64,000 nucleotides of DNA, from the NCBI RefSeq assembly GCF_023277745.1, contig NZ_CP086322.1, positions 5,146,001 through 5,210,000 on the forward strand, in the 5' to 3' direction. The DNA is from Streptomyces halobius. Lineage in GTDB: Bacteria; Actinomycetota; Actinomycetes; Streptomycetales; Streptomycetaceae. Under the pieces are notes generated by a model that made no database searches, had not been told where the DNA came from, and saw nothing but the letters and a program-made list of their open reading frames with translations. Of this stretch, positions 43,801 through 52,356 are shown piece after piece; within the stretch, counting starts at the first letter, position 1, and every line of letters begins with the position of its first letter. The translations under genes and the position numbers were made by a program.

Positions 43801-43900
43801 GATGGGCCTTCCCCGGAGCCGTGAATACCAGGCGCTGTTCCTCCTCAGCGTCATCAGGCGATCCCAGGCCCACAGGAAAGGACAGTCCGGCCGTGCATAA
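40805..43900 (+). CDS. lanB: class I lanthipeptide dehydratase
   Basis: This 1031-residue full-length LanB has an N-terminal glutamylation domain starting YRILDRVLLRSP with the conserved RISTRTTPFGLFGG (residues 97-109) and a C-terminal SpaB_C elimination domain (WWYLCVYG, NWFFIRYADPDDHLRIRV, YVREIERYGG). LanB uses glutamyl-tRNA to glutamylate Ser/Thr of the precursor and then eliminates glutamate to Dha/Dhb. A TTA codon lies at 40994-40996. It follows the reductase by 13 bases; the ribosome site is weak. Its end overlaps or abuts the lanC start. Confidence 0.93.
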   Translation: MVHSRYRILDRVLLRSPIHSTNFYPHRPAESSPIEGIRALWADEAFRESVYVASPVLADQVDALLPTADGAEGGNRKGQEKKVQTLYRALLKYAIRISTRTTPFGLFGGSAMVGLGDEPLVLGPEGDHQKHARVGFTYLKHITDAAVADLGDRLRVVTNPTVYLAGDRIAVMANPQSADGKVETFSIRNTPPVRHVISMAREPVALSAIHQSLGKTFPDAQREVLNRFINELVERGILITELTPSAFDTSPMDRWMRADLDSDGQLAQQLRAAQDAIAAYRDTAIGKGIDELRAVYSALRTDANAGQEQLQVDLSLAMSGQIPAHVATKVEAAVSVMMRVTAMPVNFPELQRHTERFTDVFGQSLVPLHRMFDPEQGIGAPSGYPSSRHPAKEGATTLEETFRAGRRLRAALIDRARRTGKHTVAITSSDLAAFPPVPGIPPTTYDVFFQLDQGDNDEIRITQSPIGVVIHGGKAGGRFAYGDPAIDAHVRDVADAEKAAHPETILCELDYVSNRSRVNNVVASPRVYDYQLKVTTGAFDTDEPTVEQIAFADLLVGVEDGRFHLVHAATGKRVLIHTANLVNPEINIDVIRFLHEISLDGTNRPAWTWGELEPLAEFLPGVEYEGVTLSLPKWRIPPLSGAPEDQDGQLLRWATEVELPEYIYVGTLDNRLLLHMVDPIHRDLLRREAADGVEFVTEAPAPGQMGAVRGRDGHRYASEAVFSAVARRPVSAGPPPLAPHFDTTVDSERTLPPGTEWWYLCVYGEREDQNEILSRLGAAGDTFPGNWFFIRYADPDDHLRIRVRSAAAAFDRVREVISGCVRDGLAQRYTVDTYVREIERYGGVDAMPIAERIFCAESQFLAVHPTLCMPAEAMRTAHRLDDKGTLSGTLSRIVRDAAHLMDHYLAALGLDDEEADSLLEIIASGYRSEFSAHSPALRKAVRPLVRQQPSDAAIAAGPLLHSALLPDTQAFNASLVKADGPWRRRAMTLQSLLHMFANRMGLPRSREYQALFLLSVIRRSQAHRKGQSGRA

Positions 43901-43910
43901 CGAGGAACTG

Positions 43911-45233
43911 ATGACGTCTTCACCGATCAGCGACGCGACCAGGAAGGAGGCGGTGAACACCGGCTGGGAGATTCTGAACCGGATACGTGACTTCCGTGGT
44001 GATCTGGCCGACCTCCGGATTCCCGACCCGTTCACGAAGGAACCGATCAAGGCTTGGAATCCGCTCAGTACGGACCCCGGCGATCTCGGTATGGCCCTGG
44101 TGTACTCGGCCGCTGACGAGCTGTGCCCGGACGACGGCTGGGATCGGCTGGCGTTTGAGTACGCCCGGAAATTGATCGACTTCTATACCCGCACACCGGA
44201 TCTCGGAGTGGGGCTGGTCAACGGCACGGCGTCCGTGGCGTATGCCCTGCGAGCCCTCTCCCGCGGCGGGGAACGCTATCGTCAGGCGCTTCACGACGTG
44301 GAAGCCACGCTGATCACACGAGTCGAGGACAGGCTGGCTGCGCTGCCCCCCTCCGGAGGAGTGGCAAGCAGCGACTACGACGTGATTTCCGGGTTGGCCG
44401 GGGCTGCTATACACCTGCTCGCCTCCGGAGGCGCTGATGAGCGTCGGCGGAATGCGGCTGACCGCATAGTGGAGCAGTTCTGCCGCCTGGCTACGGTTCC
44501 GCCGCCGCTGGGGCTGTGGACGCCCCCTGGGAAGATCACGTCAATTGAGCGGAACGGGTCTCCTCATCTGCACGACGGCTATCTCAACCTCGGTTTTGCC
44601 CACGGGATTTCCGGTGTTCTCTCCGTCCTGGGCACGGCGGCGAGCAGGGGCACGGCGTCGCCGGTGCTGACCGGAACGGTGACCACACTCGGAGAGCAGA
44701 TCACCGACCGTCTGGTGGAAACCGACTACGGACCCGATCTGCCGTATTTCATGCTGCCCTCGGACCGGCAGCGCGAGCAGACTGGTCTGGCACGGTCGGC
44801 GTGGTGCTACGGCAACCTCGGCGCGGCGGTCGCGTTGGCCAACTGTGCGAGCGTGGACCTCAGATTCCTCGACACCGCAATCCGTCTGCTGGAATCCGTG
44901 GAGCGACGGCCGGTCGAGTTGCGGTACATCGACAACCCATCCTTGTGCCATGGTGTCGCGGGTCAGGTCACCGTTCAGCGCTACGTCGCCGCCGTGGCCG
45001 CGTCGTATGGGCGAGGCTGGGCCGGGCCGAACCAGGCCGTGGTCGAGCAGCTCCTGACGATGGTCGACCCGGACGCGACATTCGGGCTGCGGAACAACGT
45101 TGTTCCGGGTGCCCAGACCGACTCCCCGGGTTTCCTCACCGGATCGGGCGGAGCCGCGGTCGCCCTCATGTCTCTGGGCCACGACGGGCTTACCGCTGCG
45201 GAGCTCATGCTGTGCGGAGGTGTGGCATGTTGA
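43911..45233 (+). CDS. lanC: lanthionine cyclase
   Basis: The 440-residue alpha-toroid enzyme adds Cys thiols to Dha/Dhb to close lanthionine rings. Zinc ligands are Cys299 (ARSAWCYGNLG), Cys346 and His347 (NPSLCHGVAG). GFAHGISGVL around 228 is the usual preceding motif. The ATG at 43911 follows GAGGA; a GTG at 43893 overlapping lanB is an alternative. It is coupled to the ABC ATPase gene downstream. Confidence 0.92.
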   Translation: MTSSPISDATRKEAVNTGWEILNRIRDFRGDLADLRIPDPFTKEPIKAWNPLSTDPGDLGMALVYSAADELCPDDGWDRLAFEYARKLIDFYTRTPDLGVGLVNGTASVAYALRALSRGGERYRQALHDVEATLITRVEDRLAALPPSGGVASSDYDVISGLAGAAIHLLASGGADERRRNAADRIVEQFCRLATVPPPLGLWTPPGKITSIERNGSPHLHDGYLNLGFAHGISGVLSVLGTAASRGTASPVLTGTVTTLGEQITDRLVETDYGPDLPYFMLPSDRQREQTGLARSAWCYGNLGAAVALANCASVDLRFLDTAIRLLESVERRPVELRYIDNPSLCHGVAGQVTVQRYVAAVAASYGRGWAGPNQAVVEQLLTMVDPDATFGLRNNVVPGAQTDSPGFLTGSGGAAVALMSLGHDGLTAAELMLCGGVAC

Positions 45234-45958
45234 GCGTGGAAGACGTGACGATGTCCTACCGCAAGGCCACGACTCCCGTGCTGACCGATGTGGGGTTCAC
45301 GGTGCCCGCTGGGCATCTCGTGCCGGTACTCGGTTCCAATGGGGCCGGCAAGACCACACTCTTGAAGATCTTGTGTGGTCTGATCACGCCCACCTCGGGC
45401 TCGGTGAGCGTGGCCGGCTGTGACATCGTGCGCCGTCCCACGGCGGCGCGGGCACACGTCGGCGTATCCCTGTATCCGGAACGCAGCTTCTACTTCCGGC
45501 TGACGTGTGTGCAGAACCTGCGGTATTACGCCTCACTGCGGAACCTGTTCGGCGCCCGGGCGAAGAAGGAGATCGGGCAACTACTGGACCGGGTGGGGTT
45601 GGCGGAGTACGCCGATACACAGTTCATGCGGCTGTCGTTGGGGCAACGTAAACGCCTGGGACTTGCCCGCGCATTGCTGGGATCTCCACCGCTGCTCCTG
45701 CTCGACGAGCCGACGGCGAATCTGGACACCGAGAACGTCGCTCGGTTTCACGAGATCATCAGTGATCACGCCGAGGGCGGTGGTTCGGTCCTGTTCTCCA
45801 CCCATAACGAAAGCGATCTGGCCACGGCCACTGAACAGTTCCTGCAGATCAAGAAGGGGCACGTCGACGCGACGCAGGAGCATGGCATATCCGACCCGGC
45901 GCCGGGCGATTCGGTCCGTAACCGAGCCGAACGGGTAGCCCTTCAGGAGGCGCAGTGA
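45227..45958 (+). CDS. ABC transporter ATP-binding protein
   Basis: The 243-residue ATPase has Walker A GSNGAGKTTLLK, a signature-like LSLGQRKRLGLARA, Walker B LLLLDEPTANLD and the H-loop STHN. The ATG overlaps the lanC stop and follows GGAGG. With the ABC-2 permease downstream it forms a two-component exporter, probably for peptide export or self-protection. Confidence 0.9.
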   Translation: MLSVEDVTMSYRKATTPVLTDVGFTVPAGHLVPVLGSNGAGKTTLLKILCGLITPTSGSVSVAGCDIVRRPTAARAHVGVSLYPERSFYFRLTCVQNLRYYASLRNLFGARAKKEIGQLLDRVGLAEYADTQFMRLSLGQRKRLGLARALLGSPPLLLLDEPTANLDTENVARFHEIISDHAEGGGSVLFSTHNESDLATATEQFLQIKKGHVDATQEHGISDPAPGDSVRNRAERVALQEAQ

Positions 45959-46767
45959 ACATCATCCGTCAACTCGGAGTCCATATTCTCCGGATCTACT
46001 GGGAGCGCCGCACCTACAAGACCGCCATAGCACTGGGCACTGTCACCGCGCTGATTTCCTTGGTTCAGTTCCTTCTGATGGGCAAGTTCCTGGAGGACGG
46101 CAACACCTTCGCCGGCATTCAGGGATACGGTGGCAACATCATCAGCTTCCTGATGTCCGGCTCGGTGTTCACGGGGTTTGTCGCCGTCAGCCTCGGTGCC
46201 TTCAGTAACCATCTCCAGATCGAGCAGCGGACCGGCACATTGGAGTCGGTGGTGGTGATGCCGGTTCCGCTGACCCGGGTAATGCTGTATTCGGGAGTAG
46301 TCGGTCTGATCGGCACCGCGCTGGGCTCGGTGGTCATGTTCGGTCTGTTCGGGGTGGTCTTCGACATCCCGATCTCGATAAACGTGCTTGCGACCCTGGC
46401 GGTTCTCGCGCTGCTGGTCATCACCTTGGGCAGCTTCGGGCTGGCGGGCTGTGGCGTTCTTCTCATCACCAAACGTGGGGATCCGGTGCGTTGGGGCATC
46501 ACCACGCTGACCACCCTGCTCTCCGGTGTGATGTACCCAATCTCGATCTTCCCCGACTGGCTGCAGTCCGTGGCACAAGCGCTGCCCACCACCCAGGCTC
46601 TGGACGGGATACGCAAATCGCTTCTGGTCAACGCGGACCTGTCGCAGGTGGCGCCGGCGCTGCTGCACATGGCGATCTGGTCGGCGGTGATGCTTCCCAT
46701 CGGGATGGCGACCTTCTCCACCGGGATGTCCCGGGCGCGGCGGACAGGTTCGCTCGGCGAGTACTGA
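45955..46767 (+). CDS. ABC-2 type transporter permease
   Basis: The 270-residue protein has six hydrophobic segments and the ABC-2 features EQRTGTLESVVVMPVPLTRV and SGVMYPISIFPDWLQSVAQ, then ALPTTQALDGIR. The GTG start overlaps the ATPase stop (GTGA). It pairs with the ATPase encoded just before. Confidence 0.9.
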   Translation: MNIIRQLGVHILRIYWERRTYKTAIALGTVTALISLVQFLLMGKFLEDGNTFAGIQGYGGNIISFLMSGSVFTGFVAVSLGAFSNHLQIEQRTGTLESVVVMPVPLTRVMLYSGVVGLIGTALGSVVMFGLFGVVFDIPISINVLATLAVLALLVITLGSFGLAGCGVLLITKRGDPVRWGITTLTTLLSGVMYPISIFPDWLQSVAQALPTTQALDGIRKSLLVNADLSQVAPALLHMAIWSAVMLPIGMATFSTGMSRARRTGSLGEY

Positions 46768-46790
46768 CGTGGCCGTCCCCGGCGATGAAC

Positions 46791-46807
46791 TGCTATGCTC
46801 TGTAGCA
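46791..46807. promoter_or_regulatory. BlaI-type operator, copy 1
   Basis: TGCTAT-GCTCT-GTAGCA is a near-perfect dyad whose last base is the first base of the blaI-like ATG. The same design, TGCTAC-N5-GTAGCA, appears at 48262-48278. This supports autoregulation by the encoded repressor. Confidence 0.72.
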
Positions 46808-47250
46808 TGTCGTCGTTGCGAGATGGTCGAGGTCTAGCGGCCCACTTCGGGCCCCTTGAGCTGGCGATTCTGGACGTGATGTGGTCGGCGGGTGAGATGG
46901 ACGTCGCCACATGCCTCCGACGTCTCGACGGGGGGCAGGCGTACACCACCGTGAAGACGGTAATGGAACGCCTAGCGGTCAAAGGGATGTTGGATCGGCG
47001 CAAGGAAGGTCGGCAATACGTCTACTGGCCGCAGCAGACTCGACGCGAAGTCGAGCAGCGCGTCGCGGCCGAACAAGTGCGGCAAGTTGTGGACGGTTTC
47101 GGCGACCTGGCAGTGGCGAACTTCGTTCAGGCGGTGAGTGGCGATGCCGGCCAGCTCGCGCAGGTGCGTGCTCTGCTGGCCGGCATCGCCGATCCGTCCG
47201 CTGGTTCTGACGCAGGTGAGCCCGGAGGAACGCCAGGGGGCAGTGCGTGA
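46807..47250 (+). CDS. BlaI/MecI/CopY-family repressor
   Basis: The 147-residue protein has the penicillinase-repressor winged helix: FGPLELAILDVMWSAGEMDV, then AYTTVKTVMERLAVKGMLDR and a wing with EGRQYVYWP. The C-terminal part would dimerise and hold the cleavage site for an M56 protease. The start lies on the operator, and it overlaps the M56 gene by GTGA. Together they form a signal-sensing pair like BlaI/BlaR1. Confidence 0.88.
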   Translation: MSSLRDGRGLAAHFGPLELAILDVMWSAGEMDVATCLRRLDGGQAYTTVKTVMERLAVKGMLDRRKEGRQYVYWPQQTRREVEQRVAAEQVRQVVDGFGDLAVANFVQAVSGDAGQLAQVRALLAGIADPSAGSDAGEPGGTPGGSA

Positions 47251-48176
47251 GTGTGAGTTGGCTGGGCTATCCGCAGGTGATGCTCGCGTGGTGGTGTCCG
47301 CTGGCCGCCGTCGGCCTGTGGCATCTGCTGCGCCGGGGGTCGATACGTTTACCGGCCCGCGAACGGTTCGTCCTCGCCGTGGCCTGCGCACTCACTCCCC
47401 TCCTGGCAATGGCGGTTCCGTATCTGCCGCACAGCCCGTTGCGTGATGCGCTGCCATGGCGGGCGCCCGTCGCCTGGGGGATCAGCAACGGCATCGCGGA
47501 CATTGATCATGGGCATGTGTTGTCGGTCATCGCGGCGCAGCTGATGTTCGCGATGTCGCTGGTTCCGCTGGCCTCCATGGCCGTCTCCTTCCTTGCCGGT
47601 GCCTTTCAAGTCGTACGTACCGGCCGGGTTTTCGCGAGACTGGAGCCCCAGCAGTGCGGTGACGTCTGGATCGCCCGCGCATCGGGGCCGGCCACGCGGG
47701 GTCTGGCCAGTACGGTCGGTCTGGTGCGGCCCCGGATCGTTCTGGGTGCGGAGGTGGCTGCATCGGCGGAGGCGTCCGCGATCATCCAGCATGAGCGTGC
47801 CCACGCGGAGGCCCGCCACCCGCTGTGGATCTTCCTCGCCACCTGCGCCCTGCGGTCGTGGTGGTGGATTCCCGGGCGGAAGACGGTCCTTGCGGAGGTG
47901 CGGCTCGCTGCAGAACTCTGGGCCGACCAGTCCGCGCGGGAGACCGACGGTGCCGCAGCCGTGGCCAAGGCGCTGTGCGCACAGATCGATGCCGCGTCCC
48001 CTCGTCACGGTGGCGTGGCCGCGGGAGGCAGTGCCGCGTTTCTCGACCCAGGAACCGAACTCACGTGTCGTGCCGAGGCGTTGGCCTCTCCGGCCCGGGT
48101 CATTCCGGTCTGGCAGGCATGGGCAATCCGGGGCACGACGGTAGTGATGGTCGGCGCCGTGACGCTGCTGCTGTGA
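47247..48176 (+). CDS. M56-family membrane metallopeptidase (BlaR1/MecR1-like)
   Basis: This 309-residue membrane protein has hydrophobic spans at about 10-28, 42-62, 92-120 and near the C-terminus, and the zinc motif HERAH (residues 182-186) in ASAIIQHERAHAEARHPLW. M56 proteases cleave BlaI-type repressors after sensing a signal. There is no penicillin-binding sensor domain, so the inducer must be sensed by the membrane part or a partner. GTG start is coupled to the repressor gene. Confidence 0.88.
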   Translation: MSVSWLGYPQVMLAWWCPLAAVGLWHLLRRGSIRLPARERFVLAVACALTPLLAMAVPYLPHSPLRDALPWRAPVAWGISNGIADIDHGHVLSVIAAQLMFAMSLVPLASMAVSFLAGAFQVVRTGRVFARLEPQQCGDVWIARASGPATRGLASTVGLVRPRIVLGAEVAASAEASAIIQHERAHAEARHPLWIFLATCALRSWWWIPGRKTVLAEVRLAAELWADQSARETDGAAAVAKALCAQIDAASPRHGGVAAGGSAAFLDPGTELTCRAEALASPARVIPVWQAWAIRGTTVVMVGAVTLLL

Positions 48177-48261
48177 CGGGCCTCTCCGGGCCGTATTGCC
48201 TGACTGAGTAAGAGAGTAATCGGGTGTGTGGTGCAGACCTCCGCATACCCATACCCACAAG

Positions 48262-48278
48262 TGCTACATCGCGTAGCA
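48262..48278. promoter_or_regulatory. BlaI-type operator, copy 2
   Basis: The perfect dyad TGCTAC-ATCGC-GTAGCA lies 12 bases before the ATG of the second ABC transporter operon. It shares half-sites and spacing with the copy at 46791-46807, so the BlaI-type repressor probably controls this operon too. Confidence 0.72.
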
Positions 48279-48290
48279 GAAAGGAGTGCC

Positions 48291-49049
48291 ATGTTCGCGG
48301 CACCTGGCCAGAAGACGGCCATCGCGGGCACACCGGTGATCGAGACCCGGGGGCTGTCCAAGACCTTCCGCAGCTCGACCGCGGTCGACGAGGTCGACCT
48401 CACCGTGACCTCGGGCCGGATCTACGGCCTCCTCGGCCCCAACGGGGCGGGCAAGTCCACCACGCTGAAGATGATCCTTGGGCTGCTTCCGCCCACCGCC
48501 GGGGAGGTGCGGCTCTTCGGCCGGCCCTGGGCCCGGGATTCCCTCTCCGGCATCGGGGCGAGCATCAACGGCCCCAGCTTCTATGGCCATTTGTCCGCCC
48601 GGCGGAATCTCATGGTCCACGCACACCTGCTCGGCCTTCCGGAGTCCGAGGTCGACCGGGCGCTGGCCGCGGTCGAACTGACCGGCACGGACCGAAAGAA
48701 GGCCAAGAGCTTCTCCACCGGTATGAAGGGCCGCCTGGCCCTGGCGATCGCCATGCTGGGCACCCCGGACGTGCTCATCCTGGACGAGCCGCAGAACGGC
48801 CTCGACCCGGAAGGCATCGCCGCACTCCGCACGATGATGCGCCACTTCACCGACACCGGCCGCACCATCGTGCTCTCCAGCCACCTGTTGGGCGAAGTAG
48901 CCGCCATCGCCGATGACATCGGCGTCATCGTGACGGGGCGGTTGCGCTACCAGGGCGCCATGGCCGACTTCGCACCGGACGGTGACCTCGAACGCGCCTA
49001 CTTCACGCTGACCGGAGGCTCCCACATGGACCGGACGGTGAGTTCATGA
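48291..49049 (+). CDS. lantibiotic-immunity type ABC ATPase (LanF-like)
   Basis: The 252-residue ATPase has Walker A GPNGAGKSTTLK, GLSKTFRSSTAVDEVDL at the N-terminus, a signature region SFSTGMKGRLALAIAML, Walker B VLILDEPQNGLDPEG and SSHLLGEV. The E-loop position (SINGPSFYGHL) and layout resemble bacitracin and lantibiotic-immunity ATPases. AAAGGAG precedes the ATG. It is the first gene of the operon under the second BlaI-type operator. Confidence 0.88.
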   Translation: MFAAPGQKTAIAGTPVIETRGLSKTFRSSTAVDEVDLTVTSGRIYGLLGPNGAGKSTTLKMILGLLPPTAGEVRLFGRPWARDSLSGIGASINGPSFYGHLSARRNLMVHAHLLGLPESEVDRALAAVELTGTDRKKAKSFSTGMKGRLALAIAMLGTPDVLILDEPQNGLDPEGIAALRTMMRHFTDTGRTIVLSSHLLGEVAAIADDIGVIVTGRLRYQGAMADFAPDGDLERAYFTLTGGSHMDRTVSS

Positions 49050-50545
49050 CCACCCTCGCGTACCCGGCGCCGCTCCCCGGCCTGCCCGCCACCTTACGGG
49101 CCGAGTTCGCCACCTGGCGACGGAGCACCGTGGCGTATCTGCCGCTGGGCGGGCTGGCATTCGGACTGGTCAACACCGCGCTCTTCCTCTCGACCGGGCC
49201 CGGCAAGGACTGGCGGGACGTCCTCGGCTACCTGAACCTGTGGGCGATGTTCGTCGGCCCTATGCTGGTCGCACTGCTGGCGGCTACGGCCGCCCGCATC
49301 GACCAGCGTGCCCGCGGCGGAGCCACCTGGTACCGGCCGGTGCGCCCGGCCCATCGGCACCTGAGCCGGTTCATCGTCCTGGCCACCCAGTCACTGCTGC
49401 TGAACCTGTTGGGTGCCGGCACTCCCCTGGCGATCCTCGGGCTGATGTCCTCTGCACAGCAGGTCCCCATGGACCGCGCTATCCAGGCCGTTGTGGTGCC
49501 GTGGGTCGCTCAACTCGGCATGCTGGCCATGCTGCTGTGGCTGGCCCGGCAGACCTCGTGGGCCGTCGCGCTCGGCGCGGGTTTCGGGTGGACGGTGCTG
49601 GCCGTGGTGAACGCCGAGTCCGCCGCTTGGCCGGCCCTGCCCTTCACCTGGGTGGACCGCGGTGTGCTGCCGGTGATCGGTACCCACGCCAACGGCGTCG
49701 CCCTGGAGGTCCATTCCCCACTGGCACACGCATCCCCCTGGCTGCCCACCCTCATGGGCGCGGCGCTGGCGTTGCCCTTCCTGCTGCTTCCGAAGCTGCG
49801 GCGGCGCGGCTCACGAACTTCCCAGCACCGGGCTGCTGTTGCTCCGGGCAGCGCGCCGACCGCAGTGCCGGATCCGGCGATGGCTGTGTACTCCCGCCCG
49901 GGCACTCCCCGTGTGGCGGCTGCGGTGGCCGGTACGCTGCGTGGTACCGCGTTGACGTGGCTGTGCCCCGCCGCGGTCCTCCTGATCGCGGTGTGGCTCT
50001 CCTGGCACGACCCGAACTCCAGCATCCAGTTGTTCACACTGCTGGTCCTTCCCATCGGCAGCCTGGTGCTAGGACTGGTGGCCTGGAACGCCGCGGGGCG
50101 GGGCTGGCGGGCGGTCGCGTCCCGCACCCCCGGCGCCGGCAGGCCCGCCCTCGTACTCACCGGCATCACGGTCGGCATCGCGGTGGCTCTGTCCGTGATC
50201 ATCGCCTTGGTCTATCTCCTGGCGGGGATTCCGTTCGGTCACGCCTGGCCGCTCGCGCTCACCAGCGCGCTGGTCGGCGCGATGCTCACCTCGTTCGCCC
50301 TCTGGCTGAGCGTCCGGACATCACTGGCAGTGGCGGTGGTAGTCGGGATCATCGGCATCCTTTGCGGAGTGCTCATCGGCGGCACCGACCTCCAGCAGGC
50401 GCTGTGGCCGGTGACCCCCTACTCCTGGGCCAACTACCTCGACCTGCAGCGCATGTCGCTGACGCTCCCCATCAGCGTCGTGGTCACGGTGTTCTTCACC
50501 TTCGGCATCACTCGTGCAGCACGTAAGGCGGCGGGAAACTCATGA
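49046..50545 (+). CDS. two-half ABC permease (LanE-LanG-like)
   Basis: The 499-residue protein contains two sets of about six membrane segments, with a hydrophilic linker near residues 250-290. The first half begins LRAEFATWRRSTVAYLPLGG; the second begins AGTLRGTALTWLCPAAVLL. It looks like fused LanE and LanG-type permeases. It is coupled (ATGA) to the ATPase and to the lipoprotein. Probable role: expelling the lanthipeptide from the membrane for self-immunity. Confidence 0.82.
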   Translation: MTTLAYPAPLPGLPATLRAEFATWRRSTVAYLPLGGLAFGLVNTALFLSTGPGKDWRDVLGYLNLWAMFVGPMLVALLAATAARIDQRARGGATWYRPVRPAHRHLSRFIVLATQSLLLNLLGAGTPLAILGLMSSAQQVPMDRAIQAVVVPWVAQLGMLAMLLWLARQTSWAVALGAGFGWTVLAVVNAESAAWPALPFTWVDRGVLPVIGTHANGVALEVHSPLAHASPWLPTLMGAALALPFLLLPKLRRRGSRTSQHRAAVAPGSAPTAVPDPAMAVYSRPGTPRVAAAVAGTLRGTALTWLCPAAVLLIAVWLSWHDPNSSIQLFTLLVLPIGSLVLGLVAWNAAGRGWRAVASRTPGAGRPALVLTGITVGIAVALSVIIALVYLLAGIPFGHAWPLALTSALVGAMLTSFALWLSVRTSLAVAVVVGIIGILCGVLIGGTDLQQALWPVTPYSWANYLDLQRMSLTLPISVVVTVFFTFGITRAARKAAGNS

Positions 50546-50976
50546 ACACTGCTCCTCATATGGCCCGAACCCGCTTGCTGCCCATGGCAGGTGCGCTGCT
50601 GATCGGCGGTCTGCTCATCTCGGGTTGTGGCGCTTCGGAGCGCGACGCGGTCACGAGGTGGCCGGGGGTGGAGCACAATCCGCAGGCCGTCACCGCGGAC
50701 CAGTTCGGCGCCGCCTGGCCGCTGAAGCCCGAGAAGGGGACGGTGGCCTGCCTCGCAGTTTCGAACAGCGGTTACGCCATCACCTTCACCACTCCCGACG
50801 GCAAGGCTTACGCGCTCAACGAAGTCGCCGAGGACGACAAGGGCTATCCCAGCGCAGAGACCATCAAGAACTCCTCGGGGAAGATGTGGCGGCTGCGATC
50901 GTACGGGCTACAGGTCTGCAGCGTTGATGAGTACAAGCGGGACGGCGCCTCCGCATCGCCCCGGCCGACTTCTTGA
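50542..50976 (+). CDS. DUF2511-like lipoprotein, possible immunity protein
   Basis: The 144-residue protein has an N-terminal signal with lipobox LISGC (Cys29) and a mature domain with VTADQFGAAWPLKPEKGTVA and YALNEVAEDDKGYPSAETI. This resembles the DUF2511 domain. Membrane anchoring and coupling to the LanEG-type permease suggest a LanI-like function. That is inference from context only. Confidence 0.72.
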   Translation: MNTAPHMARTRLLPMAGALLIGGLLISGCGASERDAVTRWPGVEHNPQAVTADQFGAAWPLKPEKGTVACLAVSNSGYAITFTTPDGKAYALNEVAEDDKGYPSAETIKNSSGKMWRLRSYGLQVCSVDEYKRDGASASPRPTS

Positions 50977-51095
50977 TCCGTGCCGCTGTCGAAACGGCGG
51001 TTCCTTGACGGGGCGGAGCCCCACGGCTGGGCCATGTGCCGCGGCTCCGCCCTCGCCAGCCTCCACGTCGAACTCGGCAGTGAAAGACACCACTT

Positions 51096-52115
51096 ATGCG
51101 CGCACGAAGGATGCTGGCTACGACTGCCACAGTCATAGCTACGACGATGCTGACGGCCAAGGTCACGAATGCGGCACAAGGCTCCCCGAGCGCGGAGAAC
51201 AACGGCCGGGCCTGCTCGCCGTATGTCTCGGTCGCCGGTTTCTCCGACGCCTTGGACAAGACCACCTTCCAAGGCCGCTATGTCGGCAACCTCTCCGCAC
51301 TGGCCGCCGCCCCCGACGGTCGGGTCGCCGCCCTGTCCGGCCGCTCCGAGCTGTTTACGCTCGACCCACGGCGCCGGCCCGAACGCGTGGTATCACTGGC
51401 CGATGAAAAGGGTGGAAAACTGGACTCCGAGGGCCTGGTAGTCGACCATGACGGCAGCTACCTGGTCACTGCCGAGACGGAACCATCCATCCGCCGTTAC
51501 GACCGCGAGGGCAAACTTCTCGGGTCCTTGCCCGTTCCGGAAGAACTCCGGGTTGCACCGATCGGAAAGGCCCGGCTCAACCAAACCTTCGAGGGCCTGG
51601 CGCTCCAGCCAGACGGCCGAACGCTGATCGCGTCGATGGAAGGACCCCTCGACGGGGACCCGATGGACGGTGAAGGGCGGCAGCTGGTGCGCTTCCAAAC
51701 CTGGCACCGGCCGAACACCACAGCGGACTTCCAGCCGAGCGGACAGTACACCTACCCCGTTGACAAGTCGCTGGGTATCTCCGAAATCACCGCTACGGGA
51801 CTGGTCCTCGAACGGGGCCTCACCGAAGACGCGGGGCTGACGGACCGTCTCTACTACGCAGATCTCACGCACGCGAGCGGTGGGCGAGTGGTCTCGAAGG
51901 CGCTGTTCGCCGACCTCTCCGCGTGCCCTTCCTTGGGTGCGCGGCACCCGACGCGGCTGCCCAACCCTCTCCTGGACAACATCGAGGGGATGCTCGTCAC
52001 GGGCCGGGAGGAGGACGGACGGCTGAAGGCGCTGATGGTGAGCGATGACAATCAGAGCGACCGGCAGGTTACGCGGCTGTACGAATTCAGCACCCGGACG
52101 CCTGAGGCGGACTGA
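51096..52115 (+). CDS. secreted esterase-like phytase-domain protein
   Basis: The 339-residue protein has a signal peptide (MRARRMLATTATVIATTMLT and on to NAA) and a beta-propeller-like domain with LSALAAAPDGRVAALSGRSE, LDSEGLVVDHDGSYLVTAET and FEGLALQPDGRTLIASMEGP. This pattern fits the esterase-like activity of phytase family. It follows the immunity genes after 120 bases and may not belong to the lanthipeptide pathway. Confidence 0.78.
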   Translation: MRARRMLATTATVIATTMLTAKVTNAAQGSPSAENNGRACSPYVSVAGFSDALDKTTFQGRYVGNLSALAAAPDGRVAALSGRSELFTLDPRRRPERVVSLADEKGGKLDSEGLVVDHDGSYLVTAETEPSIRRYDREGKLLGSLPVPEELRVAPIGKARLNQTFEGLALQPDGRTLIASMEGPLDGDPMDGEGRQLVRFQTWHRPNTTADFQPSGQYTYPVDKSLGISEITATGLVLERGLTEDAGLTDRLYYADLTHASGGRVVSKALFADLSACPSLGARHPTRLPNPLLDNIEGMLVTGREEDGRLKALMVSDDNQSDRQVTRLYEFSTRTPEAD

Positions 52116-52308
52116 CACCCCGTCCTGTCGCAGCACGCGGTAGGTGGTGCGACAGCGTTCAGTCTTGCCCAAGGGGGTCGGGCGTTGCTTTGGTCGTGAT
52201 TCTTGAGACGTGCAGCCTCTGCTGCTCCTCTCCGACGCTGCTCGCCGTGCTGCCCTGCTCCTCCGTACGGCGCAGCATTTTCCACGGCCCAGGCAGCGCT
52301 GGAGCGGC

Positions 52309-52344
52309 AGGAGGGGGCACCGGTGAGAACCGGCGCCCCCTCCT
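52309..52344. terminator. bidirectional terminator hairpin
   Basis: Arms AGGAGGGGGC (52309-52318) and GCCCCCTCCT (52335-52344) enclose a nested CCGG/CCGG stem. It lies between the phytase-like gene (rightward) and the frame at 52357 (leftward). Confidence 0.75.
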
Positions 52345-52356
52345 CGTGCGGGGTTG

